Positions 8,094-15,791 of a stretch of 64,000 bases of DNA are shown piece after piece; the stretch's first letter is position 1, and the number at the start of each line of letters is the position of its first letter. The notes beneath the pieces are model-generated. The model saw only the letters and a list, made by a program, of their open reading frames with translations. It made no database searches and was not told the origin of the DNA. This stretch comes from Iamia sp038233075 (GTDB lineage: Bacteria > Actinomycetota > Acidimicrobiia > Acidimicrobiales > Iamiaceae), in contig JBBSMQ010000014.1 in assembly GCA_038233075.1 (NCBI GenBank), forward strand, positions 1-64,000, read 5' to 3'. The position numbers were made by a program, and so were the translations under genes.

Positions 8094-8170
8094 TGGTCGG
8101 GGTGGCGGGATTCGAACCCACGACCTCTTCGTCCCGAACGAAGCGCGCTGCCAAGCTGCGCCACACCCCG
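8094..8170 (-). tRNA. tRNA-Pro (CGG)
   Basis: The minus strand folds as a standard 77-base tRNA. The acceptor strand CGGGGTG pairs with CACCCCG, the anticodon stem CTTCG/CGAAG carries loop TTCGGGA with anticodon CGG, and the T-loop is GGTTCGAATCC. The 3' CCA is encoded (8094-8096). Confidence 0.96.
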
Positions 8171-8244
8171 TGAGGGATCGACGTTACCCGGCCGTCGCCG
8201 ACATCCTCCAATGGATCGGCCGACGGATGACTGTGGGGTGTCGG

Positions 8245-8670
8245 TCAGGGGGCGACGGCGTCCACCGAGGGGTCGACGCCGTCGTGCCACTCCTCGCCGG
8301 CCAGCAGCGCGGTCGCCGCCCGGCGCAGGCGAAAGGGGTCGAGCGGCTTGGCGATCCAGCCGTCGGCGGCTGAGCGCCGAGCCAGGAAGTCGTCGTGGGG
8401 GCGGTCGAGCATCATCAGGATGGGCACGGGGTCGAGGCGGCCGCTGCCCTCCTCCAGGCGCAGGGCCATGCACGCGGCCATGCCGCCCATGTTGCCGATC
8501 TGGAGGTCGAGCACCACCAGGTCGGGCTCAAGCTCCGCGGTCAGGTCGACCACCTCGGCGCCGGCCCGGGTGCGGACGATCTCGGTGTCGTCGTCGGCCA
8601 GGGCGGCCTCGACGTCGTCGGCGACCCAGTCGGCGTCGGTGGCGAGGAGCACAGTGCGGGGGGCGGGCAC
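8245..8670 (-). CDS. Stand-alone response-regulator receiver protein
   Basis: This single receiver domain of 141 residues has no output domain. Strand one is TVLLATDADWVADDVEAAL, the phospho-acceptor Asp lies in LVVLDLQIGNMGG, and the switch Lys is in GWIAKPLDPF. It should be phosphorylated by a histidine kinase elsewhere and act through protein contacts. GTG 8670 has TACAGT six bases upstream. It is divergent from a STAS-domain gene, and the intergenic region carries a 50-base dispersed repeat. Receiver and STAS neighbours suggest a partner-switching circuit, but no kinase or phosphatase is next to them. Confidence 0.85.
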   Translation of the reverse strand: MPAPRTVLLATDADWVADDVEAALADDDTEIVRTRAGAEVVDLTAELEPDLVVLDLQIGNMGGMAACMALRLEEGSGRLDPVPILMMLDRPHDDFLARRSAADGWIAKPLDPFRLRRAATALLAGEEWHDGVDPSVDAVAP

Positions 8671-8713
8671 GGACGAACTGTAGAGGGCGGACCCCCAGGA
8701 GCTCCACGTGACC

Positions 8714-8763
8714 AACTGGTCCCTGGTTTGGTTGCTGGGGCGACCGGGATCGGGACCGGTTCG
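8714..8763. repeat. 50-base dispersed repeat, copy 1
   Basis: These 50 bases match 60420-60469 without gaps at 43 positions, and the last 20 (CCGGGATCGGGACCGGTTCG) are identical. GGTCCC near the left end and GGGACC near the right end are complementary, so a hairpin is possible. This copy lies between the receiver and STAS genes. Confidence 0.75.
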
Positions 8764-8859
8764 AGGGGAGGTGGGCGGATACCATGCCGATCCCCGCAGA
8801 GGTGGGCCCGGCCGTTCGTGTCGTGGACGCCGCTGACCCCCTCCGACGAGGAGACCCCC

Positions 8860-9207
8860 GTGCTCGAGATCGAGGTCACTGCGACCGAGGGCTACACGCT
8901 CTGCCGCCCCGTCGGAGAGCTCGACGCCTACACGGTCAACGATTTCCGGGAGGCGCTGGGCGGGGTGGCCGAGGCCAGCCACCTGCTCATCGACCTGTCC
9001 GACGTGCCCTTCATGGACTCCGCCGGGCTGGGCGCGCTGATCGGCGGCATCCGTCGCACCCGCGAGTCCGGGGGCGAGGTCGCCGTGGCCTGCGGCCGTG
9101 CCACCCTCACCCGGCTGCTGCACACCACCGGGTTCGATCGCATCGTCCCCGTGGAGGAGACCGTCGAGGCCGCCGCCACCGTCCTGGCCGAGGGCGACAG
9201 CGCCTGA
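8860..9207 (+). CDS. STAS-domain anti-sigma factor antagonist
   Basis: This 115-residue protein has the SpoIIAA/RsbV fold. The phosphorylated Ser sits in the conserved FMDSAGLGALIGG loop near residue 55, preceded by LLIDLSDVP. Such proteins bind a kinase anti-sigma factor when dephosphorylated and so free a sigma factor. GTG 8860 is preceded by a GAGGAG ribosome site. No anti-sigma factor is adjacent, so its partner is elsewhere. Confidence 0.9.
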   Translation: MLEIEVTATEGYTLCRPVGELDAYTVNDFREALGGVAEASHLLIDLSDVPFMDSAGLGALIGGIRRTRESGGEVAVACGRATLTRLLHTTGFDRIVPVEETVEAAATVLAEGDSA

Positions 9208-9228
9208 CCCTTGGCGGCGATCTCGCCG

Positions 9229-10365
9229 TCAGGTGTCGTCGGCGAAGAGGTGGCGACCGATCTCGGCCAGGCCGGCCAGGTCGTGCACGTCGGAGCGCAG
9301 GAACGGCACCCGAGCCACCGGGGCCGGGGCCACCTGCTCGGCCAGGCCCTTCAGGTTCGTCTCGTCGCGACCGGCGATGAGGGCGAAGTCGGCCAGGTTG
9401 TCGAGCAGGCCGGCGAGGTCGGTGCCGGCGACGTCGCCGGCGCGCTCGCGCAGCGCCTCGGGCGCCACGTCGGTGAACCGCGGGTGCACCCGGTTGACGA
9501 CGAGGCCGGCGACGGGGATGTTGGCCTCGGCCAGGCGCTGGGCGAAGTAGCGGGCCTCGGCCACGGTGTCGCGCTGCGGTGAGGCCACCAGCACGAACGC
9601 TGTGCGGGGATCGTCGAGGAGGTGGAGCACGGCGTCGGCGCGCTCCCGGAAGCCCTCCTCCATGCCCTCGAAGGCCTGGAAGAAGGCGATGGCGTCGTCG
9701 AAGACCTCGGCCCCCACCACCTTGGTCACCGAGCGGATGAAGGCGGTGGCGGCCTTGTTGACGGCCCGCATCACCCCCCGGGTCGGGGCCGTGAGCACGC
9801 GGTAGAGCCGGTGGTCGAGGAAGCGGGTCAGGTTCCGGGGGGCGTCGAGGAAGTCGAGCGCGTGGCGGGTGGGCGGGGTGTCCACCACCACCAGGTCGAA
9901 GGCGTCGTCGGCCTGGAGCTCGTAGAGCTTCTCCATGGCCATGTACTCCTGGGTGCCCGACAGGGCGCCGGAGAGGTTCTTGTAGAAGCGGTTGGAGAAG
10001 ATGCGCTCGGCCTGGGCCGCGTCCTCCGCGTAGCGCGCCACCACGGAGTCGAAGGTGGACTTGGTGTCGAGCATCACCGCCGACAGCTCGCCGCCCCAAT
10101 CGCCGTCGATGCGGGTCGGCGTGTTGCCGATCCCCTCCAGGCCGAGAGCGTCGGCCAGGCGCCGGGCCGGGTCGATGGTCACCACCACGGCCCGACGTCC
10201 CTCACGCGCGGCCTGGAGGGCCAGCACCGCGGCCGATGTCGTCTTGCCCACGCCACCCGACCCGCAGCAGATGACGATCTCGGCCCGGTCGACCAGCTCG
10301 GCCAGCGAGCCCGCCGCGACCCGTCCCGCTCCTGTCGCGACCCCGCCCTCGTCGTCGGCAGTCAT
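9229..10365 (-). CDS. ArsA/GET3-like ATPase, second of a pair
   Basis: This cytoplasmic P-loop ATPase of 378 residues has a deviant Walker A near residue 35 (GSGGVGKTT), a switch motif TIDPARRL, and VVVDTPPTRHALDFLD. It resembles one half of the mycobacterial Rv3679-Rv3680 pair, which forms a heteromeric ATPase, more than a true arsenite pump because the metal-binding cysteines are absent. It follows a second ArsA-like gene on the same strand, with whiB nearby as in mycobacteria. The start is ATG 10365. The 136-base gap to the upstream gene holds the REP-like repeat. Confidence 0.85.
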   Translation of the reverse strand: MTADDEGGVATGAGRVAAGSLAELVDRAEIVICCGSGGVGKTTSAAVLALQAAREGRRAVVVTIDPARRLADALGLEGIGNTPTRIDGDWGGELSAVMLDTKSTFDSVVARYAEDAAQAERIFSNRFYKNLSGALSGTQEYMAMEKLYELQADDAFDLVVVDTPPTRHALDFLDAPRNLTRFLDHRLYRVLTAPTRGVMRAVNKAATAFIRSVTKVVGAEVFDDAIAFFQAFEGMEEGFRERADAVLHLLDDPRTAFVLVASPQRDTVAEARYFAQRLAEANIPVAGLVVNRVHPRFTDVAPEALRERAGDVAGTDLAGLLDNLADFALIAGRDETNLKGLAEQVAPAPVARVPFLRSDVHDLAGLAEIGRHLFADDT

Positions 10366-10424
10366 TGGTGCACCATCCAGTCACCAAGCACACCAGAGAC
10401 CTCGATCGTCGCCGGGCACCAATG

Positions 10425-10505
10425 AGCGCCGTCGGCTCCGCTCGCTGCGCTTGCTCCGCCGCCGGAGGGCCCGTGCTGTCTGGTTCGCTCGCTGCGCTCG
10501 CTCAC
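10425..10505. repeat. Intergenic repeat family, copy B
   Basis: This stretch contains two copies of CGCTCGCTGCGC(T/C) and the GGAGGGCCCGTGCTGTCTGG core shared with 988-1058. It fills the gap between the two ArsA-like genes and just enters the end of the upstream one. Confidence 0.5.
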
Positions 10506-11530
10506 GGCTGGCCCTCGTCGGGCGACTCGACGTCGGGGACGGCGGCGAGGCCTTCGAGGACCGCAGCGGCCAGCACGCGCAGCCCCTCGGGGTCGGGCTC
10601 GGCCGTGAACAGGTAGGGCAGGCGCACCTGGGGGAGCGGGAGGGAATCGGCCAGGCGGTCGACCTGCTCGGCCTGCAGGGCGATGCGGTGGGACCGGAAG
10701 CTCGCCGCCGCCGACAGGGCCTCGGCGTCGCCGTCGCCGAGCTCGGCGTCAGCGGCGTCGGCCGCCCGGGCGGGGTCGGTGTCGAGCCCGTCGCGTGCGG
10801 GGTAGAGCCCGTTGACGACGACGGGCCCCAGGCTGATGCCGATCTCGTCCTCGAGGCTGTAGGCGGTCTCGATCAGCTCGTTGACCGGGGTCTCCTCGGG
10901 CAGGGTGACGAGCACTACCTGGGTGCGCGCCGCATCGGACAACATGGTCTGTACGTCGGTGGCCTGGGTGCGGATCGGTCCCACCCGCACCGCGTCGATC
11001 AGACCCTGGGCCGAGCGGAGGAAGGAGATGGCGTGGCCGGCGGCGGGGGCATCGATGAGCACCAGGTCGGGGACGCCGTCGGCGCCGGCCGCCATCTCCC
11101 GCTCGATCTGCTTGACCTTGCCCAGCACGATGATGTCGCGGATGCCGGGGATGGCGGTGGCGACCATGTCCACCACGCCGGAGGACACCAGCCGCTTCGA
11201 CAGCCGCTTCAGGCCGGAGTCCTCCAGGTACTCGATCAGCGCATCGTCGGGGGTGAGGGTGCGGGCCCGGATCTCCCCCGAGCCGGCGTCGTGATCGGCG
11301 TCGGCCAGCACCTGCTCGCTGTAGTCGAGGGGCTCGCGCCCGAAGGTCGCGGCCAGGCCCGACTTCCCCTCCAGCTCGATCACGAGGGGGCTGAGGCCCT
11401 CGTCGGCCGCGGCCCGGGCCAGCGCCGCGGTCACGGTGGTTTTGCCGACGCCCCCCTTCCCGGCGACGATGACGACCCGGGACGCGGTGAAGAACCCATC
11501 AGGTCCCGCTCCGCTCACCGTCGTTCGCAC
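10502..11530 (-). CDS. ArsA/GET3-like ATPase, first of a pair
   Basis: This 342-residue P-loop ATPase has Walker A GKGGVGKTT near residue 24, LVIELEGKSGLA in the switch position, and LVLIDAPAAGHAISFLRSA in place of the partner's DTPPTRHAL. The Asp-Ala-Pro motif is typical of the smaller subunit of the mycobacterial ArsA pair. It is the promoter-proximal gene and is divergent from the NfeD gene with only 15 bases between starts. The start is GTG 11530. Both ATPases may form a heterodimer whose substrate cannot be read from sequence. Confidence 0.85.
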   Translation of the reverse strand: MRTTVSGAGPDGFFTASRVVIVAGKGGVGKTTVTAALARAAADEGLSPLVIELEGKSGLAATFGREPLDYSEQVLADADHDAGSGEIRARTLTPDDALIEYLEDSGLKRLSKRLVSSGVVDMVATAIPGIRDIIVLGKVKQIEREMAAGADGVPDLVLIDAPAAGHAISFLRSAQGLIDAVRVGPIRTQATDVQTMLSDAARTQVVLVTLPEETPVNELIETAYSLEDEIGISLGPVVVNGLYPARDGLDTDPARAADAADAELGDGDAEALSAAASFRSHRIALQAEQVDRLADSLPLPQVRLPYLFTAEPDPEGLRVLAAAVLEGLAAVPDVESPDEGQP

Positions 11531-11545
11531 CAGGGAGTCATGTCG

Positions 11546-12892
11546 ATGCGCAGGCTATCGACCACCGCCACGGGTCTCGGTGCCCTGGTCGCCACCCTGG
11601 CGGTGGTCGCCCTGCTGGTGAGCGGCACCGGAGGGCCGGCGGGAGCCCAGGACGAGCCGGCACCGACGTCAGCGGCGTGCGCCGATGCCGGAGCGGGCGG
11701 CGGCCAGATCTCGGTGGTGACCGTCAGCGGTCTGCTCGACCCGGTGCTGGCCCGCTTCGTCGGCCGCAGCATCGACGACGCCGAGGAGGCCGACGTGGCC
11801 TGGCTGGTGCTCCAGGTCAACAGCAACGGCACCGTCATCTCCGACGACGACGTGGCCGGGCTGGTCGAGGAGGTCCGCACCTCGACCGTGCCCGTCGCCG
11901 TGTGGGTCGGCCCCTCGGGCACCCGGGCGACCGAGGGCGTGGCCCAGCTCGCAGCGGTCGCCTGCCGAGTGGGTGTGGCCCCGGGGAGCAGGCTGGGCAA
12001 CCTGGGCGAGGCCGTCGTCGACCCCGCCCAGCAGGGCGCGCCGTTCCGAGCCGCCCAGGACCGTCTTCGCCGCGACACCGTCGACTCCGAGACCGCCCTC
12101 GACCTGGACTTGGCCCAGTCCGAGGCACCGGTGCTCGGCACCTTCCTGATCAGCCTCGACGGGGTGCAGACCGAGGTGGTGGAGGACTCCGAGGGCCGCC
12201 CGCAGCAGGCGGTGACCGGCGACTCCGTCCCCGTCTTCTCCAAGCTGCCGATCGTGGACCAGTTGCTCCACACCGTGGCCAGCCCGGCCGTGGCCTACCT
12301 GCTGTTCCTCGCCGGGCTGGCCCTCATCGTCTTCGAGCTCTACACCGCCGGGGTGGGGGTGGCGGGCGTGGTCGGCGCCGGGTGCACCGTCCTGGGCTGC
12401 TACGGGCTGGCCGTGCTGCCGGCCCGAGGGTGGGCCGTGGCCCTGCTGGTGGCGACCGTGCTGGCCTATGCAGTGGACATCCAGACCGGCGTGCCCCGGG
12501 TGTGGACCGCGGTCGGCACCTTCGCCCTGGTCGTCGGGTCCTTCCGTCTCTATGACGGCCTGGCGTTGTCGTGGATCACCCTGCTGGTGGGAATCGTCGG
12601 CATGCTCCTGTTCGTCGTCGGCGCCATGCCGGCCATGGTCCGCACCCGCTTCTCGACCCCGACCATCGGGCGGGGGTGGATGATCGGCGAGGAAGGCGAG
12701 GCCGTCTCCGCCATCGACCCCGAGGGCGTGGTGACGGTCAAGGGCGCCCCGTGGCGAGCCCGCACCAATCGGGCCACCCCGGTGCTGGTGGGCGAGGCCG
12801 TGCGGGTGGTCGAGGTCGACGGGCTGCTCCTCGAGGTCGAGCCTCTGGAGGGGGCGGCCAAAGACCACCGGGAACGGCGCTCGGAGGGGTGA
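11546..12892 (+). CDS. NfeD-family membrane protein with ClpP-like N-terminal domain
   Basis: This protein has about 448 residues. A signal peptide (LGALVATLAVVALLVSGTGGPAGAQ) is followed by a ClpP/SppA-class domain with ISVVTVSGLLDPVLARFV and LVLQVNSNG. Four or five membrane helices from about residue 255 and a soluble OB-like NfeD domain at the end (EEGEAVSAIDPEGVVTVKGAPWRA) complete the long NfeD arrangement seen with stomatin partners. The usual catalytic serine motif is not obvious, so protease activity is doubtful. ATG 11546 is preferred to ATG 11540 because GGGAG lies eight bases upstream of the former. Confidence 0.85.
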   Translation: MRRLSTTATGLGALVATLAVVALLVSGTGGPAGAQDEPAPTSAACADAGAGGGQISVVTVSGLLDPVLARFVGRSIDDAEEADVAWLVLQVNSNGTVISDDDVAGLVEEVRTSTVPVAVWVGPSGTRATEGVAQLAAVACRVGVAPGSRLGNLGEAVVDPAQQGAPFRAAQDRLRRDTVDSETALDLDLAQSEAPVLGTFLISLDGVQTEVVEDSEGRPQQAVTGDSVPVFSKLPIVDQLLHTVASPAVAYLLFLAGLALIVFELYTAGVGVAGVVGAGCTVLGCYGLAVLPARGWAVALLVATVLAYAVDIQTGVPRVWTAVGTFALVVGSFRLYDGLALSWITLLVGIVGMLLFVVGAMPAMVRTRFSTPTIGRGWMIGEEGEAVSAIDPEGVVTVKGAPWRARTNRATPVLVGEAVRVVEVDGLLLEVEPLEGAAKDHRERRSEG

Positions 12893-12983
12893 GGCGCCGG
12901 GCGGGCCCTCCTGGCCCAGGTCCCACCCACCCTGACCTGCAGTTTTGCTCGCGCCGGCTAGCGCCCGCTCGCGAAGGTTTCCC

Positions 12984-13046
12984 TTGTGCCCATGTGACGT
13001 CGGTCCTATGGTCATGGCCCTCCGGAGAGGGCAGCTCCGTGCCCTC
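12984..13046 (+). promoter_or_regulatory. whiB promoter and leader hairpin
   Basis: TTGTGC at 12984-12989 and TATGGT at 13007-13012 are 17 bases apart. In the predicted leader, GAGGGCA (13027-13033) and TGCCCTC (13040-13046) form a 7-base hairpin. The 5' leader would be about 85 bases long, unlike the leaderless genes elsewhere in the window. Confidence 0.5.
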
Positions 13047-13102
13047 CCCACCCATGAGGGAGCAGCCCGGCTCCGTGCCCGGTGCTTCGGAAGGGGTCAT
13101 CT

Positions 13103-13363
13103 GTGAGCGCACAGCGACACGACGAAGAGTGGCAGTTGCGAGCCGCCTGCCGCGGTCCGCACTCGGCAGCCTTCTATCCCCCAACGAGCCTCGAGCGGCG
13201 CGACGAGAAGGCCGCCCGTGAGGCCCGGGCGAAGGAGATCTGTCGTACCTGCACCGTCAGGGAGCCGTGTCTGGAGTACGCCCTGAAGATCCGTGAGAAC
13301 CACGGCATCTGGGGCGGGTTGAGCGAGGCCGAGCGCCGCAACCTGGTCGCCAGCCGAGCCTGA
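13103..13363 (+). CDS. WhiB-family iron-sulfur transcriptional regulator
   Basis: This 86-residue protein has the full Wbl signature. Four cysteines (C16, C47, C50, C56 in the C-x2-C-x5-C layout) bind a [4Fe-4S] cluster, followed by GIWGG at residues 68-72 and the basic tail RRNLVASRA. Such proteins bind the primary sigma factor and sense redox or NO. The GTG at 13103 follows an AAGGGG site. Linkage to ArsA-like ATPases recalls the whiB4 locus of mycobacteria, so a WhiB4-type role is plausible. The C-terminal basic motif is shorter than in many family members. Confidence 0.95.
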   Translation: MSAQRHDEEWQLRAACRGPHSAAFYPPTSLERRDEKAAREARAKEICRTCTVREPCLEYALKIRENHGIWGGLSEAERRNLVASRA

Positions 13364-13420
13364 CCCCGATCCGCCGGGCCCGGTTCCGCACCTTGCCGGG
13401 CGGGCGCCGACGTCGGGCTG

Positions 13421-14248
13421 TCAGCGGGGGTCGACCACGAGGGTCTGGCTGGCGGTCCCGATGCGACCGCGGGAGTCCCACAGCGTCGTCTCGGTCAGCC
13501 CGATGCCGGTCTCCTCGACGCGGGTCGTCGCCTCCAGCCCGATGGCCTCGCCGTCCGCGGTCCGGTGGAGGGCCACCACCAGATCGGGGTTGATGAAGGT
13601 GTGGGTGTCGTGGGGCACCGCGGCCGAGATCCCGTTGCCGAAGTCGGCGACGGCGACGACCCGCTGCAGCGGCGTGGGCTCCTCGCCGGCGAGGACGGGC
13701 ACCCGAAGCCGGATCCAGTCCATGGCCGGGCCCACCGCGCCGAACGACCCGCGGACGAAGGAGTGGTCCACCGCGTCGCGGTGGAACGCCGGGCCCGGGT
13801 CGGTGTCCCAGGCGGCGGGGGCGGGCGCACCGGACGGAGCCGGACCGATGTCGTCCGGTCGCACGGCGTCGGTCAGGTCCAGGGGCTCGTCGCAGGTGCG
13901 GATGGTCACCAGGGTGGCCCGGGCCAGGCGTCGGCCCTCGTCGTCGTGCACCGTGGCGTCGGCGGTGCGCACCGACCGACCCGGCCGGGTCAGCTCGGCG
14001 GTCACGGTGACGGGGACGAGCCCGATGGGGCGCTCCAGCTCGAGGACGAACCGGGCCGGTGCGAAGCCGGGGTCACCGTTGCTCGTTGCGTCGGACAGGA
14101 CCGCTTCCAGGGCCCGGGCGATGAGGGCGGCCACGGGCCCGCCGTGGAGGGCCTGTGCATCCCACGGGCCCCGGCTGAGCGGCGTCGCCGTGAACCGGGT
14201 GTCACCTCGTGCGGTGAACAGGGCGGGGATGTCCTCGGCATCGGCCAT
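13421..14248 (-). CDS. TesB-like acyl-CoA thioesterase (double hotdog)
   Basis: This 275-residue protein has two hotdog halves. The first has QALHGGPVAALIARALE and RFVLELERPIGLVPVTVTAEL; the second has GPAMDWIRLRVPVL, ADFGNGISAAVPHDTHTFINPDL and TTLWDSRGRIGTASQTLVV. This is the layout of the actinobacterial TesB/4HBT_3 family that hydrolyses acyl-CoA thioesters. ATG 14248 has TAGCCT six bases upstream. That -10 box overlaps the stop codon of the upstream SRPBCC gene, so the thioesterase has its own promoter although the two genes are collinear. Confidence 0.85.
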   Translation of the reverse strand: MADAEDIPALFTARGDTRFTATPLSRGPWDAQALHGGPVAALIARALEAVLSDATSNGDPGFAPARFVLELERPIGLVPVTVTAELTRPGRSVRTADATVHDDEGRRLARATLVTIRTCDEPLDLTDAVRPDDIGPAPSGAPAPAAWDTDPGPAFHRDAVDHSFVRGSFGAVGPAMDWIRLRVPVLAGEEPTPLQRVVAVADFGNGISAAVPHDTHTFINPDLVVALHRTADGEAIGLEATTRVEETGIGLTETTLWDSRGRIGTASQTLVVDPR

Positions 14249-14257
14249 GGGCGCAGG

Positions 14258-14701
14258 CTAGGAGCGGCCGGGCGCAGCACTGCCCGGTCCGCCCCGAGAG
14301 CCCATGGGTGGGGTCGGGCGATCAGCCGCGACCGCCAGATCGGCGATGCGGGGGAGGGCAATCGCGACCACCAGCAGGTACGCCGGCGACCACGTCGGCA
14401 CGCCGATGCTCACTCGACAGCGGTCCCGCCCCGCAGGCTCGACCCGGTGGACGGTGGCGGGGATGCCAGCGACGCGCCACCCCCAGACCCGGCCCTCGTC
14501 CCACTGGGTGACGCGGAACGGCACCCATGCCCCGACCGGTGTGCGCACCGCTCCTCGGGACTCGGGGCCGAGCCAGCGGTCACCATCGTCGAGGCGGGCG
14601 TCGGTGACGCTGGGACCCCACTGCGGCCATCGGTCGAGATCGACCAGGACCGCCCACGCTGCGGCCGCGGGGGCGTCCACCTCGATCTTGCGCCACCACA
14701 T
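14258..14701 (-). CDS. SRPBCC-family (polyketide cyclase-like) protein
   Basis: This 147-residue protein belongs to the START/Bet v1-like fold. It begins MWWRKIEVDAPAAAAWAVLVD and then DLDRWPQWGPSV, the usual first strand and ligand-pocket helix, and has WGWRVAGIPATVHRVEP in the central sheet. The C-terminal 20 residues are proline and glycine rich. Substrate is unknown. ATG 14701 has TAGCGT six bases upstream. It is divergent from a truncated vWA fragment that starts within a few bases of its own start. Confidence 0.8.
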   Translation of the reverse strand: MWWRKIEVDAPAAAAWAVLVDLDRWPQWGPSVTDARLDDGDRWLGPESRGAVRTPVGAWVPFRVTQWDEGRVWGWRVAGIPATVHRVEPAGRDRCRVSIGVPTWSPAYLLVVAIALPRIADLAVAADRPTPPMGSRGGPGSAAPGRS

Positions 14702-14704
14702 CGC

Positions 14705-15013
14705 GGCACGCTACGGGCCGAGGGAGCCATCGCCGCGGCCCTGGACCAACCGATCCCGCGGTCGGGAGCGATCCCGGGTGCGGGCATCAAGCTGGTGCCG
14801 GTGGCCTCGTCCAACCTCGACCCCGTGGGCGAGTCGGTGTTCAGGGAGCTGGCCCTCGTCACCCAGGCCCCGTTCCTGTTCCTCACCTACGGGGCCGACG
14901 GGGTCTCCCCGGGCGACCAGAGACCCGACCTCCACGTCGATGACTTCGCCGTGCTCTCCCTCGACGAGATGGTGGCTCGGGTCGTGGCCGAGGAGCTCGG
15001 CGCCGCCGCCTGA
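14705..15013 (+). pseudogene. C-terminal fragment of a vWA-domain protein
   Basis: The frame ending at 15013 encodes about 100 residues that look like the last third of a von Willebrand factor A domain: GAGIKLVPVASSNLDPVGE, VFRELALVTQAPFLFLTYG and a helix ending VVAEELGAAA. The MIDAS part (DxSxS) would lie upstream, where instead the divergent SRPBCC gene and its promoter sit. No proper start codon with a ribosome site precedes it. It is best explained as a gene remnant left by a deletion or rearrangement. Confidence 0.55.
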
Positions 15014-15099
15014 CGCCGGTTCGGGCCCGCCCGACCTCGACGTGGTCGACGTTGGGGTGGGTCGGCGGCCCGCTCGTGTCGATCGGCTCGACGGGGATC

Positions 15100-15708
15100 T
15101 CAGCGGGTGGCCAGGGCCTCACCCGGCGCCGGGGGCTTGGTCAGGACCTGGTCAACAAGGCCGTAGGTGACGGCCTCGTCGCCGCGCAGGATGAAGTCCC
15201 GGTCGATGTCGGCGCGGATGCGCTCGATGTCCTGGCCGGTGTCCTCAGCCAGGGCGCGCACCATGCGGTCGCGCAGCAGCACCATCTCCTTGACGGCCAG
15301 CTCCAGGTCGGTCGACTGGCCCTGGGCCCCGCCGTGGGGCTGGTGGATCAGGACCCGCGAGGTCGGGAGGGCCAGGCGCTTGCCCCGCGTCCCTCCGGCC
15401 AGGATCACCGCGGCCGCAGAGGCGGCCTGGCCGATGCACACCGTGGCCACATCGCAGGTGATCACCTGCATGGTGTCGTACACGGCGAACAGGGCGTTCA
15501 TGTCGCCGCCGGGGGAGTTGATGTAGAGGCGGATGTCCTTCTCCGGGGCCTCGGCCTGGAGGTGGAGCATCTGGGCGATGATCACGTTGGCCAGGTCGGC
15601 GGTGAGCTCCTCGCCGAAGAAGACGATGCGCTCCTGGAGCAGTCGGGAGTAGATGTCATAGGCGCGCTCACCGCGCTCGGTGCGCTCGATGACTGTGGGG
15701 ATCAGCAC
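15100..15708 (-). CDS. clpP: ATP-dependent Clp protease proteolytic subunit
   Basis: This 202-residue serine protease subunit forms the Clp barrel with an AAA+ unfoldase. The catalytic triad is visible: Ser in GQAASAAAVIL, His in LIHQPHGG and Asp in DIDRDFIL; the strand LYINSPGGDM is also conserved. GTG 15708 follows AGGAGA by the right spacing and gives a normal-length N-terminus (LIPTVIERTERGERAYDIYS). It stands alone rather than with clpX. A palindromic operator 18 bases upstream matches one at the divergent SRPBCC-ArsR operon. Confidence 0.95.
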   Translation of the reverse strand: MLIPTVIERTERGERAYDIYSRLLQERIVFFGEELTADLANVIIAQMLHLQAEAPEKDIRLYINSPGGDMNALFAVYDTMQVITCDVATVCIGQAASAAAVILAGGTRGKRLALPTSRVLIHQPHGGAQGQSTDLELAVKEMVLLRDRMVRALAEDTGQDIERIRADIDRDFILRGDEAVTYGLVDQVLTKPPAPGEALATR

Positions 15709-15725
15709 GGGGTCTCCTCGGATCG

Positions 15726-15743
15726 TGCAACCACGTAGTTGCG
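15726..15743. promoter_or_regulatory. Palindromic operator 1 (clpP side)
   Basis: TGCAAC-CACGTA-GTTGCG is a 6-6-6 inverted repeat. It matches operator 2 at 15774-15791 in both arms except the last base and lies just upstream of the clpP ribosome site. The adjacent ArsR-type regulator is the obvious candidate ligand. Confidence 0.65.
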
Positions 15744-15773
15744 TGTGCGAACCTAGCCAGGCTCCGCCAGATG

Positions 15774-15791
15774 TGCAACCATCCAGTTGCA
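15774..15791. promoter_or_regulatory. Palindromic operator 2 (SRPBCC-ArsR side)
   Basis: TGCAAC-CATCCA-GTTGCA is a perfect 6-6-6 inverted repeat that ends on the first base of the SRPBCC start codon. It is 48 bases from operator 1. A half-site-like GGTTGCATCCATTGTGC follows the arsR gene near 16628. Confidence 0.7.

Noticed and set aside
6929..8473. ClC frame extended upstream through the tRNA region
   Set aside because: The extension reads across tRNA-Pro and is without sense; the real start is near 7920.
9229..11530. Arsenite efflux operon
   Set aside because: The ArsA-like ATPases lack arsenite-binding cysteines and there is no arsB, arsC or ars-type regulator next to them.
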